NCBI GenBank assembly: GCA_963773665.1
Contig: CAVZBZ010000003.1
Coordinates: 372,001 to 436,000, forward strand
DNA from: DATJLY01 sp963773665
Lineage (GTDB): Bacteria > Pseudomonadota > Alphaproteobacteria > ATCC43930 > CGMCC-115725
Length of the DNA stretch: 64,000 bases
Direction of reading: 5' to 3'
Below, piece by piece: positions 33,997 through 42,345 of this stretch (positions within the stretch are counted from its first letter, which is position 1; every line of letters begins with the position of its first letter). The translations under genes and the position numbers were made by a program. The notes beneath the pieces are model-generated. The model saw nothing but the letters and a program-made list of their open reading frames with translations, was not told where the DNA came from and made no database searches.

Positions 33997-36900
33997 TCAG
34001 CTGCAGCCGCTAGTGCTGCCGCATGTATCGCATTTGAGGCAGGTTCCGTTCCGCACCAGGGTGAAATTGCCGCAGTCGCCGCAATTGTCGCCCTCGTATC
34101 CCTTGGCCCGCGCCGTGCGGATCTGCTCGATCCGGGCCGCCATCACGACCGTGCGCCCGTCGGGCTCGGCGATGGCGGCGACCGCAAGCCCCTGCGCCAC
34201 GTCCACCGCGGCGGCAGTCGCAAGGCTTGCAGTCGCGCCGTTCGCCCCACCTTGCAGCACGGTCAATCGGCTGCGGACATATCCGGTGGACGCCATGCGC
34301 TGCACCATCGCGGCCACGTCGGCGCGGGCGCTGCCGCCGTCGGGAAGCGTCGAATTCGACGCTGCCCTTGCCGACGGTGTCCGGCAGAACGTCGCCCGGC
34401 TGGACATGGGCCAGATCGTTGCGCCCGAGATAGGAGATCGCGAGTTCGCGGAAGAGGTAGTCGAGCAGGGAGGTCGCCATCTTGATCGCATCATTGCCCT
34501 CGACGATGCCGGCGGGCTCGAACCGCGTGAAGGTGAAGGCTTCGACGAACTCCTCGAGCGGCACGCCGTATTGCAGCCCGATCGAGATCGCGATCGCGAA
34601 ATTGTTCATGAGCGAGCGGAAGGCGGCGCCTTCCTTGTGCATGTCGATGAACACTTCGCCGATGGTGCCGTCCTCGTATTCGCCGGTGCGGAGATAAACC
34701 TTGTGGCCGCCGACGAGCGCCTTCTGGGTATAGCCCTTGCGCCGCTGCGGCAGGCGCTTGCGCTCGCTCCGCTGCAGCACGCGCTCGATGATGCGCTCGA
34801 CGATGCGTTCGGCGATGAGCGGCACGCGCGCCGCGGGCGTGCGCTCGACCAGCGTCTCGGCTTCGTCCTCCTCGTCGTCGAAGAGGGCCGATTGCAGCGG
34901 CTGCGACAGTTTCGAGCCGTCGCGGTAGAGCGCGTTCGCCTTGAGCGCCAGGCGCCAGGACAGCATGTAGGCGGACTTGCAGTCCTCGACCGAGGCGGAG
35001 CTCTGCATGTTGATGGTCTTCGAGATCGCGCCCGAGATGAAGGGCTGCGACGCCGCCAGCATGCGGATGTGGCTTTCGACCGAGAGGCAGCGCTTGCCGT
35101 TCCGGCCGCACGGGTTGGCGCAGTCGAACACCGGGAAATGCTCGGGCTTCAGATGCGGCGCGCCTTCGAGCGTCATGGCGCCGCAGCAATAGGTGTTGGC
35201 GGCCTCGATGTCGGCCTTCGTGAAGCCCAAAGCCTGCAGCATGTCGAAGGTGGCATCGGCCATCTGCTCGGCAGTGAAGCCGAAGGCGCTGCGGCAGAAT
35301 TCCTCGCCGAGCGTCCACTTGTTGAAGGCGAATTTGATGTCGAAGGCGGACGTGAGTGCCTGTTCCAGCACCTCGATTGCGCCGTCGGTAAAGCCCTTGG
35401 CCTTGAGCTGGCGGTGATTGACCGAGGGTGCATCCTTCAACGTGCCGTGCCCGACGGCGTATTGCGTGATCGCCTCGATCTCGCGCGCGCCATAGCCGAG
35501 CGTCCGCAACGCTTCGGGCACGCCGCGGTTGATGATGCGGAAATATCCGCCGCCGGCGAGCTTCTTGAATTTGACGAGCGCGAAGTCGGGCTCGACGCCG
35601 GTCGTGTCGCAATCCATGACGAGGCCGGTCGTGCCGGTGGGCGCGATCACGGTCGCCTGCGCGTTGCGGTAGCCGTGCTGCTCGCCGAGCGCGAGCGCCT
35701 TGTCCCAGGCGCGCTTGGCCGCCTCGACCAGCGCTGGGTCGGGGCAGTTGGCGGCGTCGAGCGGCACCGGCACGACCGATAGCTGCTCGTATCCCCCGCT
35801 CTCGCCATATGCCGCGCGGCGATGGTTGCGGATGACGCGCAGCATCGGCTCGCGGTTCGGCGCAAATCCTGCGAAAGCGCCAAGCTCGCCCGCCATCTCG
35901 GCCGAGGTGGCATAGCTGACGCCCGTGAGGATCGCGGTCAGGGCGCCGCAGAGTGCGCGTCCCTGATCGCTGTCATAGGGCAGGCCGCACGCCATCAAGA
36001 GCCCGCCGATATTGGCGTAGCCCAGGCCCAACGTGCGGTACTCGTACGACAGCCGCGCGATCTCGCGCGACGGAAACTGCGCCATCAGCACCGAAATCTC
36101 GAGCGTGACGGTCCAGAGCCGGATGGCGTGCTCGTAGGAGGGAATGTCGTAGGTCCCGTCCTCGCGCCGGAAGGCCAGGAGATTGAGCGAGGCGAGATTG
36201 CACGCCGTGTCGTCCAGGAACATGTATTCCGAGCACGGATTTGACGCGTTGATGCGGCCGCTCGCGGGGCAGGTGTGCCACTCGTTGATGGTGGTGTCGA
36301 ACTGGAGGCCCGGATCGGCCGAGGCCCAGGCGGCGTAGCAGATCTTGTCCCACAGCTCGCGCGCCTTCAGCGTCTTGGCGACCTTGCCGTCGGTGCGCCG
36401 CGTCAGGCGCCACTCGCCGTCCTCGCGCACGCGCTCCAGGAAATCGTTCGAGACGCGCACGGAATTGTTCGAGTTCTGGCCCGAGACGGTGAGATAGGCC
36501 TCGCTGTCCCAATCGGTGTCGTATGTCTTGAATTCGATCGATGTGTGGCCTTGCTCCGCGAACTGGATGACGCGCTGGACGTAATTCTCGGGGATCATGG
36601 CGCGCCGCGCCGCGCGGATCTCGCGCTTCAATGCCGCGTTGCGCGCCGGATCGAACCGGCCGGCGCCGAGCGCCTCGGCGGCGGCGCCGTGGCATGCCGC
36701 CATGATGAGGTTCAGGTGCTTCTCGGCGAGCTTCGAGCCGGCGACGAGCGCCGCCACCTTCTGCTCCTCGACCACCTTCCATTCGACGTAAGTCTCGATG
36801 TCGGGATGATCGACGTCGACCGTCACCATCTTGGCCGCGCGCCGCGTCGTGCCGCCCGATTTGATCGCGCCCGCCGCGCGGTCGCCGATCTTCAGGAAGC

Positions 36901-37666
36901 TCATCAGGCCCGACGAGCGCCCGCCGCCCGAAAGCCGCTCGCCCTCGCCGCGCACTTTCGAGAAATTCGAGCCGCTGCCCGAGCCGTATTTGAAGATGCG
37001 CGCCTCGCGCACCCACAGATCCATGATCCCGCCCTGGTTGACGAGATCGTCGCTGACCGACTGGATGAAGCAGGCGTGCGGCTGGGGATGCTCGTAGGCG
37101 CTTTCCGACACGCGCAGCTCGCCGCTCCTGTAGTCGACGAAGTAGTGCCCCTGCGCCGGCCCGTCGATGCCGTAGGCCCAGTGCAGCCCGGTGTTGAACC
37201 ATTGCGGCGAGTTGGGCACGCCCATCTGCTTCGCCAGCATGAAGCAGGTCTCGTCGTAATAGGCGCGGGCGTCGGCTTCGCTGTCGAAATAGCCGCCCTT
37301 CCAGCCCCAATAGGTCCAAGTGCCGGCGAGCCGGTGGAACACTTCCTTGGCGCTCGTCTCCGCGCCCGAGCGGGCCGACGCCGGCTGATGCGCAAGCGCC
37401 TCCTCGTCCGGCACGCGCCGCCACAGCCATTCCGGCACGTCCTGTTCCGGCAGCGCCTTCAGCTTCGCCGGCACGCCCGCCTTGCGGAAATATTTTTGCG
37501 CGAGGATGTCGCACGCGACCTGGCTCCAGAACGCCGGCACTTCGATGTCGGGCTGGTGGAACACGCGCGAGCCGTCGGGATTGCGGATCTCGCTCGTCGC
37601 CTTGCGGAACGCGATGGCGTGATAGGGCTCCTTACCCGCGACCGTGAACCGACGCTCGATCCGCAT
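33997..37666 (-). CDS. nrdJ: Vitamin B12-dependent ribonucleotide reductase (class II), apparent frameshift near the C-terminus
   Basis: Adenosylcobalamin-dependent reductase of about 1222 residues once one frame change is allowed. The N-terminal part runs MRIERRFTVAGKEPYHAIAF. The core has GSGSGSNFSKVRGEGERLSG, INASNPCSEYMFLDDTACNL (active-site Cys, Asn, Glu) and ATVIAPTGTTGLVMDCDTTG. The C-terminal zinc-binding tail GDNCGDCGNFTLVRNGTCLK, followed by CDTCG, lies in another frame from about 34357 down. Both frames meet at 34341-34360, around GAATTC (34352-34357), where one base too many is present. Class II reductases need no oxygen and use B12. Two putative NrdR boxes lie upstream. Confidence 0.93.
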
Positions 37667-37725
37667 TGCGCTCCCCCAAGAACCAGAGCGCTTCCCCAAC
37701 AGCTAGGGGCTCACCGCGCGCCAGG

Positions 37726-37741
37726 ACACAAAGTCTTGTCC
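37726..37741 (-). promoter_or_regulatory. Putative NrdR box 1 upstream of nrdJ
   Basis: ACACAAAGTCTTGTCC agrees with the NrdR-box pattern (ACAC-W-A-...-T-W-GTGT) at about 11 of 16 positions. It lies 60 bases before the nrdJ start. A second candidate is 31 bases away, the spacing typical of NrdR box pairs. Deoxynucleotide-loaded NrdR would repress here. Confidence 0.5.
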
Positions 37742-37756
37742 CAAACGTAATACACC

Positions 37757-37772
37757 GTCAAGGATTTTGTGT
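37757..37772 (-). promoter_or_regulatory. Putative NrdR box 2 overlapping a -35 element
   Basis: GTCAAGGATTTTGTGT has a good right half (TTTGTGT) and a weak left half. On the minus strand TTGACG (37756-37761) inside it could be the nrdJ -35, with the -10 then falling in box 1. That overlap is what a repressor site would need. Confidence 0.4.
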
Positions 37773-37827
37773 CATTCTTTGGGGGTGGCCCAAGATATGG
37801 GGCCAAGCGATCGGGCGGTGCGCCGCC

Positions 37828-38131
37828 TCAGCCGCCGAAACACAGGATTAGCCGTCTGGGTCGAGCACGTAGAAATCCTTCGTGCCCCAGGGCGTCGCCG
37901 CCAACGGCTTGATGATGGTGGCGCCGTTTGCGACACACTCGGCATGGAAGGCGTCGATGCCGGCGACGCCGGCATAAAGGTCGAGATGCTCGTTCTCGCG
38001 GCGGTGGCGTCGCTCGGCGGAATTCTTCGCGGCGCATTTCAGATGCAGTTCGCAGCCGTCGCGCGATCCGATGGCAAAGAACCCACCCCAGGGCTCACCG
38101 AATGTGAAACCGAGAAGGCCGCGTCGGTCAT
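37828..38131 (-). pseudogene. Remnant of a VOC (glyoxalase/bleomycin-resistance) protein
   Basis: The C-terminal two thirds of a VOC domain can be read on the minus strand: GFTFGEPWGGFFAIGSRDGC, ENEHLDLYAGVAGIDAFHAE, then KPLAATPWGTKDFYVLDPDG. After DPDG the frame hits a stop at 37848-37850. The expected ending (Y)ILCFGG with its stop at 37828 is in the next frame, so one base is missing. The N-terminal 30-40 residues of the fold are absent: an ATG at 38131 overlapping the upstream stop gives MTDAAFS and then loses the pattern. Decay by deletion plus frameshift is likely, but sequence error could explain the 3' shift. Confidence 0.65.
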
Positions 38132-38373
38132 TCTTGCGCTGCCGCCGACAGCCGGTAGAGCACGCGCCCGCACGCGTGGCAGCTGAGCTCGGGCGGCAAT
38201 GCTATGTGTTCCTTCGGCGGCTCGGGCTTCGGCTCCTCGAACCCTTCGAGATCGGGAAAGATGACGCAGCACGAACAGACCGCGCCGGTGCTGCCGGCAT
38301 CGTACAGCCGCAGCATCTCCTCGCTCCATGGCGCGTCGCAGAATACGCAGCGGGGCCCGGTGTCTTCCGTCAT
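38128..38373 (-). CDS. Small CxxC zinc-ribbon-like protein, unknown function
   Basis: An 81-residue protein with three Cys pairs: CVFC near the N-terminus (GPRCVFCDAPWSEEMLRLYD), CSCC in the middle (AVCSCCVIFPDLEGF) and CHAC at the end (LSCHACGRVLYRLS). Three CxxC knuckles suggest one or more zinc sites. Function is not known. Its stop overlaps a possible ATG of the VOC remnant (ATGA), so the two were probably one operon. Confidence 0.65.
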   Translation of the reverse strand: MTEDTGPRCVFCDAPWSEEMLRLYDAGSTGAVCSCCVIFPDLEGFEEPKPEPPKEHIALPPELSCHACGRVLYRLSAAAQE

Positions 38374-38489
38374 GCGGATGCGATGTTAGCAGCGCGGCGG
38401 ATTGGCGCGATAGGCGACAGATGACCGGCGCTTGCGCGCCCACTATATTGCGCGGCGCGGCAGCTTGAGACCGCTCTGAGGAGGGCAGG

Positions 38490-39362
38490 ATGAAAATCTG
38501 TTGGTTCAACGACAATCGCCTCGGGCTCGTGAAGGGCGACCGCGTCCACGACGTGACCAAGGCGCTCGAGAAGCTGCCGAAGCTCACATATCCCTATCCC
38601 AAGGGCGATCCGCTCATCGCCAATCTCGAGCGCATGAAGCCCGAGATCCTCGCGGCCGCCGAGGGCGCGCCCTCGGTCGCGGTGAAGGACGCGAAATTCC
38701 TGTCGCCGGTCCAGGCCCCGACCAAGATCATCGGCACGCCGACCAACTACATGGATCACCGGCAGGAGGCAGCGGCGCAGCGCGACGTGTTCAGTGGCGG
38801 CGTGGCGAACCGCTATAGCGGCAGCATCGAGGAGCAGGGCCTGTTCCTCAAAGCGAACAGCGCGCTCGTCGGCACCGGCGAGGGCGTGCGGCTGCGCTTT
38901 GCCGACCGCCGCACCGATCACGAGATGGAACTGGGCGTCATCATCGGCAAGAAGGCGTCGAACATCGGCAAGGACCAGGCGCTTTCGATCGTCGCGGGCT
39001 ATGCCATCGCGCTCGACATGGTGGTGCGCGGCTCGCAGGACCGCAGCTTCCGCAAGTCGATCGACACCTATGCGGTGCTCGGGCCCTGGATGGTCACGTC
39101 GGACGAGATCCCCGATCCGCAGAACCTCGATTTCTCGCTCGCCGTCAACGGCGACGTGAAGCAGAAATCCAACACCAACATGATGATCATGGACCTCGTC
39201 ACGCAGATCTCGTGGGCGTCCACATATTACACGCTGTGGCCGGGCGACATCGTCATGAGCGGCACCTGCGCCGGCGTCTCCCAGGTGAAGCCCGGCGACG
39301 TCATGCATTGCGAGTTCGAGAAGATCGGCTCGGCCGACGTCCGCGTCGTCGCCTTCGACTGA
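38490..39362 (+). CDS. Fumarylacetoacetate-hydrolase family protein
   Basis: A 290-residue FAH-fold enzyme. Metal-binding acids lie in RTDHEMELGVIIGKKASNIG (E-x-E) and AIALDMVVRGSQDRSF, and the substrate loop includes IGTPTNYMDH. The C-terminus has WPGDIVMSGTCAGVSQVKPG. Members cleave or hydrate 3-oxoacids or act as isomerases in aromatic breakdown; the real substrate is unknown. It starts the run that leads directly (1-base gap) into the NDUFA12 gene, which looks like a chance neighbour in function. Confidence 0.85.
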   Translation: MKICWFNDNRLGLVKGDRVHDVTKALEKLPKLTYPYPKGDPLIANLERMKPEILAAAEGAPSVAVKDAKFLSPVQAPTKIIGTPTNYMDHRQEAAAQRDVFSGGVANRYSGSIEEQGLFLKANSALVGTGEGVRLRFADRRTDHEMELGVIIGKKASNIGKDQALSIVAGYAIALDMVVRGSQDRSFRKSIDTYAVLGPWMVTSDEIPDPQNLDFSLAVNGDVKQKSNTNMMIMDLVTQISWASTYYTLWPGDIVMSGTCAGVSQVKPGDVMHCEFEKIGSADVRVVAFD

Positions 39363-39363
39363 C

Positions 39364-39756
39364 ATGACGATCGGCACACGGATCATGACGTGGCTGCGCG
39401 GCGAGTTGGTCGGCACCGACACGTTCGGCAACCGCTACTTCCGCGACAAGCGGCATCTGGTGCTGTCGTCCGGCGGCGGGCGGCCAAGCCGGGAGAAGCG
39501 CTGGGTTCTCTATGCCGGCGAGGCCGACGGCTCGCGCGTGCCGCCGGAATGGCACGGCTGGCTCCATCACACGGTGGACGAGGTGCCGAAGGAGGGGGCC
39601 AAGCCGCACTATCCCTGGCAGAAGCCGCACCAGCCCAACCTGTCCGGCACGCCGAAGGCCTATCGCCCGCCCGGCTCGCTTCTCCATGGCGGCCCGCGCG
39701 AGCGCACGACCTCCGACTACGAGCCGTGGCGTCCGGACGAGGAGGCCGCACCGTGA
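39364..39756 (+). CDS. NADH:ubiquinone oxidoreductase subunit NDUFA12
   Basis: A 130-residue complex I accessory subunit shared by alphaproteobacteria and mitochondria. The family marks are LVGTDTFGNRYFRDKRH, KRWVLYAGEADGSRVPPEWH with GWLHHTVDE, and YPWQKPHQPNLSGTPKAYRP. It binds the peripheral arm of complex I. It is separated by one base from the FAH gene and overlaps mlaD (GTGA at 39753-39756). Confidence 0.93.
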   Translation: MTIGTRIMTWLRGELVGTDTFGNRYFRDKRHLVLSSGGGRPSREKRWVLYAGEADGSRVPPEWHGWLHHTVDEVPKEGAKPHYPWQKPHQPNLSGTPKAYRPPGSLLHGGPRERTTSDYEPWRPDEEAAP

Positions 39757-40280
39757 GCCGTAACGCCGTCGAGACCGTGATGGGCGCGGTCGTCCTCATC
39801 GTCGCCGCCCTCTTCCTGTTCTTCGCCTACACGACGAGCCAGGTGAGCGCCGTGTCGGGCTATGACCTCACCGCCCGGTTCAGCCGCGTCGAGGGGCTGC
39901 GCGACGGCGGCGACGTGCGCATCAGCGGCATCAAGGTCGGCTCGATCATCTCGCAGACGCTCGATCCGAAGTCCTTCGTCGCCGTGGTCAAGATGAGCAT
40001 AGATCCGTCGATCAAGCTGCCGGTGGACACGGTCGCGACCATCACGTCGGCCGGGCTGTTTGGCGACAAGTATCTCTCGCTCGAGCCGGGCAACGAGGAC
40101 GACACGATCAAGCCCGGCGGCGAGATCGATCATACGCAGTCGCCGATGAGCCTCGAATCCCTGATCGGCCAGTACATCTTCAGCCAGCAGCCGCAGAAGA
40201 AGGACGAAGGCGGCGGGGCACCGCCGCAAAGCGCGCCGCCGCCGCCCGCCGACAATGGCACGCTCCCGCCCGCGAAGTGA
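39753..40280 (+). CDS. mlaD: MlaD, outer-membrane lipid asymmetry MCE-domain protein
   Basis: A 175-residue protein with one N-terminal membrane helix (AVVLIVAALFLFFAYTTSQ) and a single MCE domain (GYDLTARFSRVEGLRDGGDV, RISGIKVGSIISQTLDPKS, ITSAGLFGDKYLSLEPG). It binds phospholipids for transport between membranes. The C-terminal tail is Pro- and Gln-rich. The GTG start at 39753 has GAGGAGG upstream and overlaps the NDUFA12 stop. The other Mla genes are elsewhere. Confidence 0.9.
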   Translation: MSRNAVETVMGAVVLIVAALFLFFAYTTSQVSAVSGYDLTARFSRVEGLRDGGDVRISGIKVGSIISQTLDPKSFVAVVKMSIDPSIKLPVDTVATITSAGLFGDKYLSLEPGNEDDTIKPGGEIDHTQSPMSLESLIGQYIFSQQPQKKDEGGGAPPQSAPPPPADNGTLPPAK

Positions 40281-41034
40281 CGCTGCCCAGCGCTGGGACC
40301 CCGAGCGCTACCGCCGCAACGCCTCGTTCGTAGCGGCCGGCGGCGAGCCGGTGCTCGATCTGCTGGCGCCGCAACCGGGCGAGCGCATCCTCGATCTCGG
40401 CTGCGGCGAGGGCGCGCTCACCATCCAGATTGCCGAGCACGCGCACGTCATCGGCATCGACGCCAGCGCCGAGCAGGTCGCGTCCGCCCGCGCCCGCGGC
40501 CTCGACGCGCGCGCGATGGACGCGGCCGACCTCCCCTTCGCCGCGGAATTCGACGCCGTCTTCAGCAACGCGGCGCTGCACTGGATGAAGGACCTGGACG
40601 CCGTCGTGGCATGCGTCCGCCGCGCCCTCAAGCCGGGCGGGCGGTTCGTCGCCGAGATGGGCGGCGAGGGCAATGTCGCGACCGTTCGGACGGCGCTCCA
40701 CCAGGCGCTCGCGCGGCGCGGGATCGACGCCGATGCGATCGATCCGTGGCGCTTCCTTTCGGCCGCCGAAGGAAGCGCGCTGCTCGAGCGCCACGGCTTC
40801 GCCGTCCGCTTCATAAAGCTCTTCGCGCGTCCGACGCCGCTGCCGGGACCGCTCGCGGACTGGCTCGACACTTTCGCCGAGAGCTTCCTCAACCGTCTCC
40901 CGGAAAGCGCGCGCGACCCTGTAAAAGCCGAAATCGAGGAATATGTTAAGGACCGGCTTTGCGACGGCGATGGACGCTGGACGGTCGATTACGTCAGGCT
41001 CCGCTTCGCGGCGCAGCTTTCGTCCGGGACGTGA
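40255..41034 (+). CDS. Class I SAM-dependent methyltransferase
   Basis: A 259-residue methyltransferase. Motif I is GERILDLGCGEGALTIQIAE, motif II includes VIGIDASAEQVASARARG, and motif IV is FDAVFSNAALHWMKDLD with RRALKPGGRFVAEMGGEGN after it. This pattern is like trans-aconitate methyltransferases. The substrate is unknown. The start overlaps mlaD by 26 bases. It interrupts what is otherwise a conserved envelope-biosynthesis neighbourhood. Confidence 0.8.
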   Translation: MARSRPRSDAAQRWDPERYRRNASFVAAGGEPVLDLLAPQPGERILDLGCGEGALTIQIAEHAHVIGIDASAEQVASARARGLDARAMDAADLPFAAEFDAVFSNAALHWMKDLDAVVACVRRALKPGGRFVAEMGGEGNVATVRTALHQALARRGIDADAIDPWRFLSAAEGSALLERHGFAVRFIKLFARPTPLPGPLADWLDTFAESFLNRLPESARDPVKAEIEEYVKDRLCDGDGRWTVDYVRLRFAAQLSSGT

Positions 41035-41038
41035 TCCG

Positions 41039-41266
41039 ATGGCCAAGAAGCTCGACCTGCCGACCTGGCGCACGCCCGCGGGCGAGCCGCTCTCGTGTCT
41101 CGAAAAGATCAAGGTTCTGAACGAGAACCTCGAGGAAATTCGCGCGCTCGCACAAGAGGCGCTCGAGGACGCGGTGCTCATGGGCGCCGACGAGCGGCAG
41201 TTCAGACTAGTTCTGCAATCAATCGCAGAATTTATTGAAAATCCATACAAAAAATCGTCACCATGA
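41039..41266 (+). CDS. Small conserved protein, unknown function
   Basis: A 75-residue protein starting MAKKLDLPTWRTPAGEPLSC, then LEKIKVLNENLEEIRALAQE and EDAVLMGADERQFRLVLQS. It is helical with no signal or metal motif. It starts four bases after the methyltransferase stop and its stop overlaps the DUF2155 start (ATGA at 41263). Base use at the 3' end (AAAAATCCATACAAAAAATC-like) is AT-richer than its surroundings. Confidence 0.6.
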   Translation: MAKKLDLPTWRTPAGEPLSCLEKIKVLNENLEEIRALAQEALEDAVLMGADERQFRLVLQSIAEFIENPYKKSSP

Positions 41267-41764
41267 AGCGATTTCTCAAGCGTCACAGCCGCGCCTGTCC
41301 CGGCCATCCATGGGTTTCTTTGTATCGCGGCAACGCGTGGATGTCCGGGACAAGCCCGGGCATGGCGGTAGCCGGGGCCGGCATGGTGGCGCTGCTCGCG
41401 GCCGCGCTGCCGGCGCGCGCGGATACGGTGGCGGTGCTGCAGGGGCTCGACAAGATCACGGCGCGGGTCTCGACCTTCGATGCGCCGGTCAACCGAAGCG
41501 TGCGCTTCGGCTCGCTCGTCATCACCGTGCGCGCCTGCGTCAAGCGCCCGCCCGAGGAGCCGCCCGAGACGGCGGCCTTCCTGCAGATCGACGAGGTGCG
41601 CTCGGGCGGCGCCTCGTTCGAAATCGAAGCGCGTGTTCAGCGGCTGGATGTTCGCCTCGAGCCCGGCGATCTCGGCGATGGAGGACCCGATCTACAACGT
41701 CGGCGTGCTCGACTGCAAAAGCGACACGACCGACGCCCCGTCGAGCGGCTCGCGCGAGAAATAG
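41263..41764 (+). CDS. DUF2155 periplasmic protein, apparent frameshift and repeat at 5' end
   Basis: About 166 residues after one frame change. The conserved part is TVAVLQGLDKITARVSTFDA, VRFGSLVITVRACVKRPPEE and, in the second frame, KRVFSGWMFASSPAISAMED with YNVGVLDC at the end, the DUF2155 hallmark. The switch lies near GAAATC (41620-41625), one base too long. The first 35 codons include a palindromic repeat (41279-41378) that encodes RHSRACPGHP and WMSGTSPGM in frame before the signal-like GMVALLAAALPARA. Function is unknown; the family is found next to aat and accBC in alphaproteobacteria. The 3' end overlaps aat by 73 bases. Confidence 0.8.
41279..41378 (+). repeat. Palindromic interspersed repeat inside the 5' end of the DUF2155 gene
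   Basis: The arms GCCTGTCCCGGCCATCCA and TGGATGTCCGGGACAAGC are imperfect inverted copies about 40 bases apart. The sequence type (CCGGGACAAGCCCGGGCATG) is a common alphaproteobacterial intergenic palindrome. Here it lies within the reading frame of a signal peptide. Confidence 0.7.
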
Positions 41765-42345
41765 CCGCGGGCTCCGAGCGCCCGGTCGAGGCGGCGGCGA
41801 TAGACCGCGCGCGAGATCTCGACCCCGCCGAACTGGACCAGGTGGTTCGTCATGAACTGCGTGTCCAGGAGCTCGAACCCGCCGAGCCTGAGCCGCGCCA
41901 CGAGATGGGCGAGCGCCACCTTGCTCGCGTCCGTCATGCGGCTGAACATGCTTTCGCCGAAGAAGGCCGCGCCCAGCGTCACGCCATAGAGGCCGCCCAC
42001 GAGCTTCTCCTCGTGCAGCACCTCGATGCTGTGCGCATAGCCCATGCGGTGGAGCGAGCCGTAGAGCCGCACGATCTCGCTGTTGATCCAGGTCTTGGGC
42101 CGCTCCGGCCGAGCCTCGGCGCAGGCCTCCACGACGGCGACGAAGCTCTTGTCGCAGCGCACCTCGAAAGGCCCGTTGCGCACCGTCCGCTTCAGGCGCC
42201 GCGGCAGGTGGAAGCGGTCGAGCGACATAACCCCGCGGCGCTCGGGATCGACCCAAAACACCTGCGTGTCCTCGGCCGAATCCGCCATCGGGAAGATGCC
42301 GGCCGCATAGGCGCGCAGCAGGATGGCAGGCGTGAGCGCGGTCAT
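41692..42345 (-). CDS. aat: Leucyl/phenylalanyl-tRNA-protein transferase
   Basis: A 217-residue enzyme that adds Leu or Phe to N-terminal Arg or Lys, making ClpS-ClpAP substrates. Signature segments are LLRAYAAGIFPMADSAEDTQ, FWVDPERRGVMSLDRFHLPR, the aminoacyl-binding YGSLHRMGYAHSIEVLHEEK, and the GGLYGVTLGAAFFGESMFSR region. The start overlaps accC (ATGA). Its product feeds directly into ClpS/ClpA encoded at 28.5-31.2 kb. Its 3' end overlaps the DUF2155 gene on the other strand. Confidence 0.95.
   Translation of the reverse strand: MTALTPAILLRAYAAGIFPMADSAEDTQVFWVDPERRGVMSLDRFHLPRRLKRTVRNGPFEVRCDKSFVAVVEACAEARPERPKTWINSEIVRLYGSLHRMGYAHSIEVLHEEKLVGGLYGVTLGAAFFGESMFSRMTDASKVALAHLVARLRLGGFELLDTQFMTNHLVQFGGVEISRAVYRRRLDRALGARGYFSREPLDGASVVSLLQSSTPTL

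Noticed and set aside
37667..37827. Cobalamin riboswitch upstream of nrdJ
   Set aside because: No conserved B12-box sequence or adequate leader length was seen; NrdR-like boxes explain the region better.
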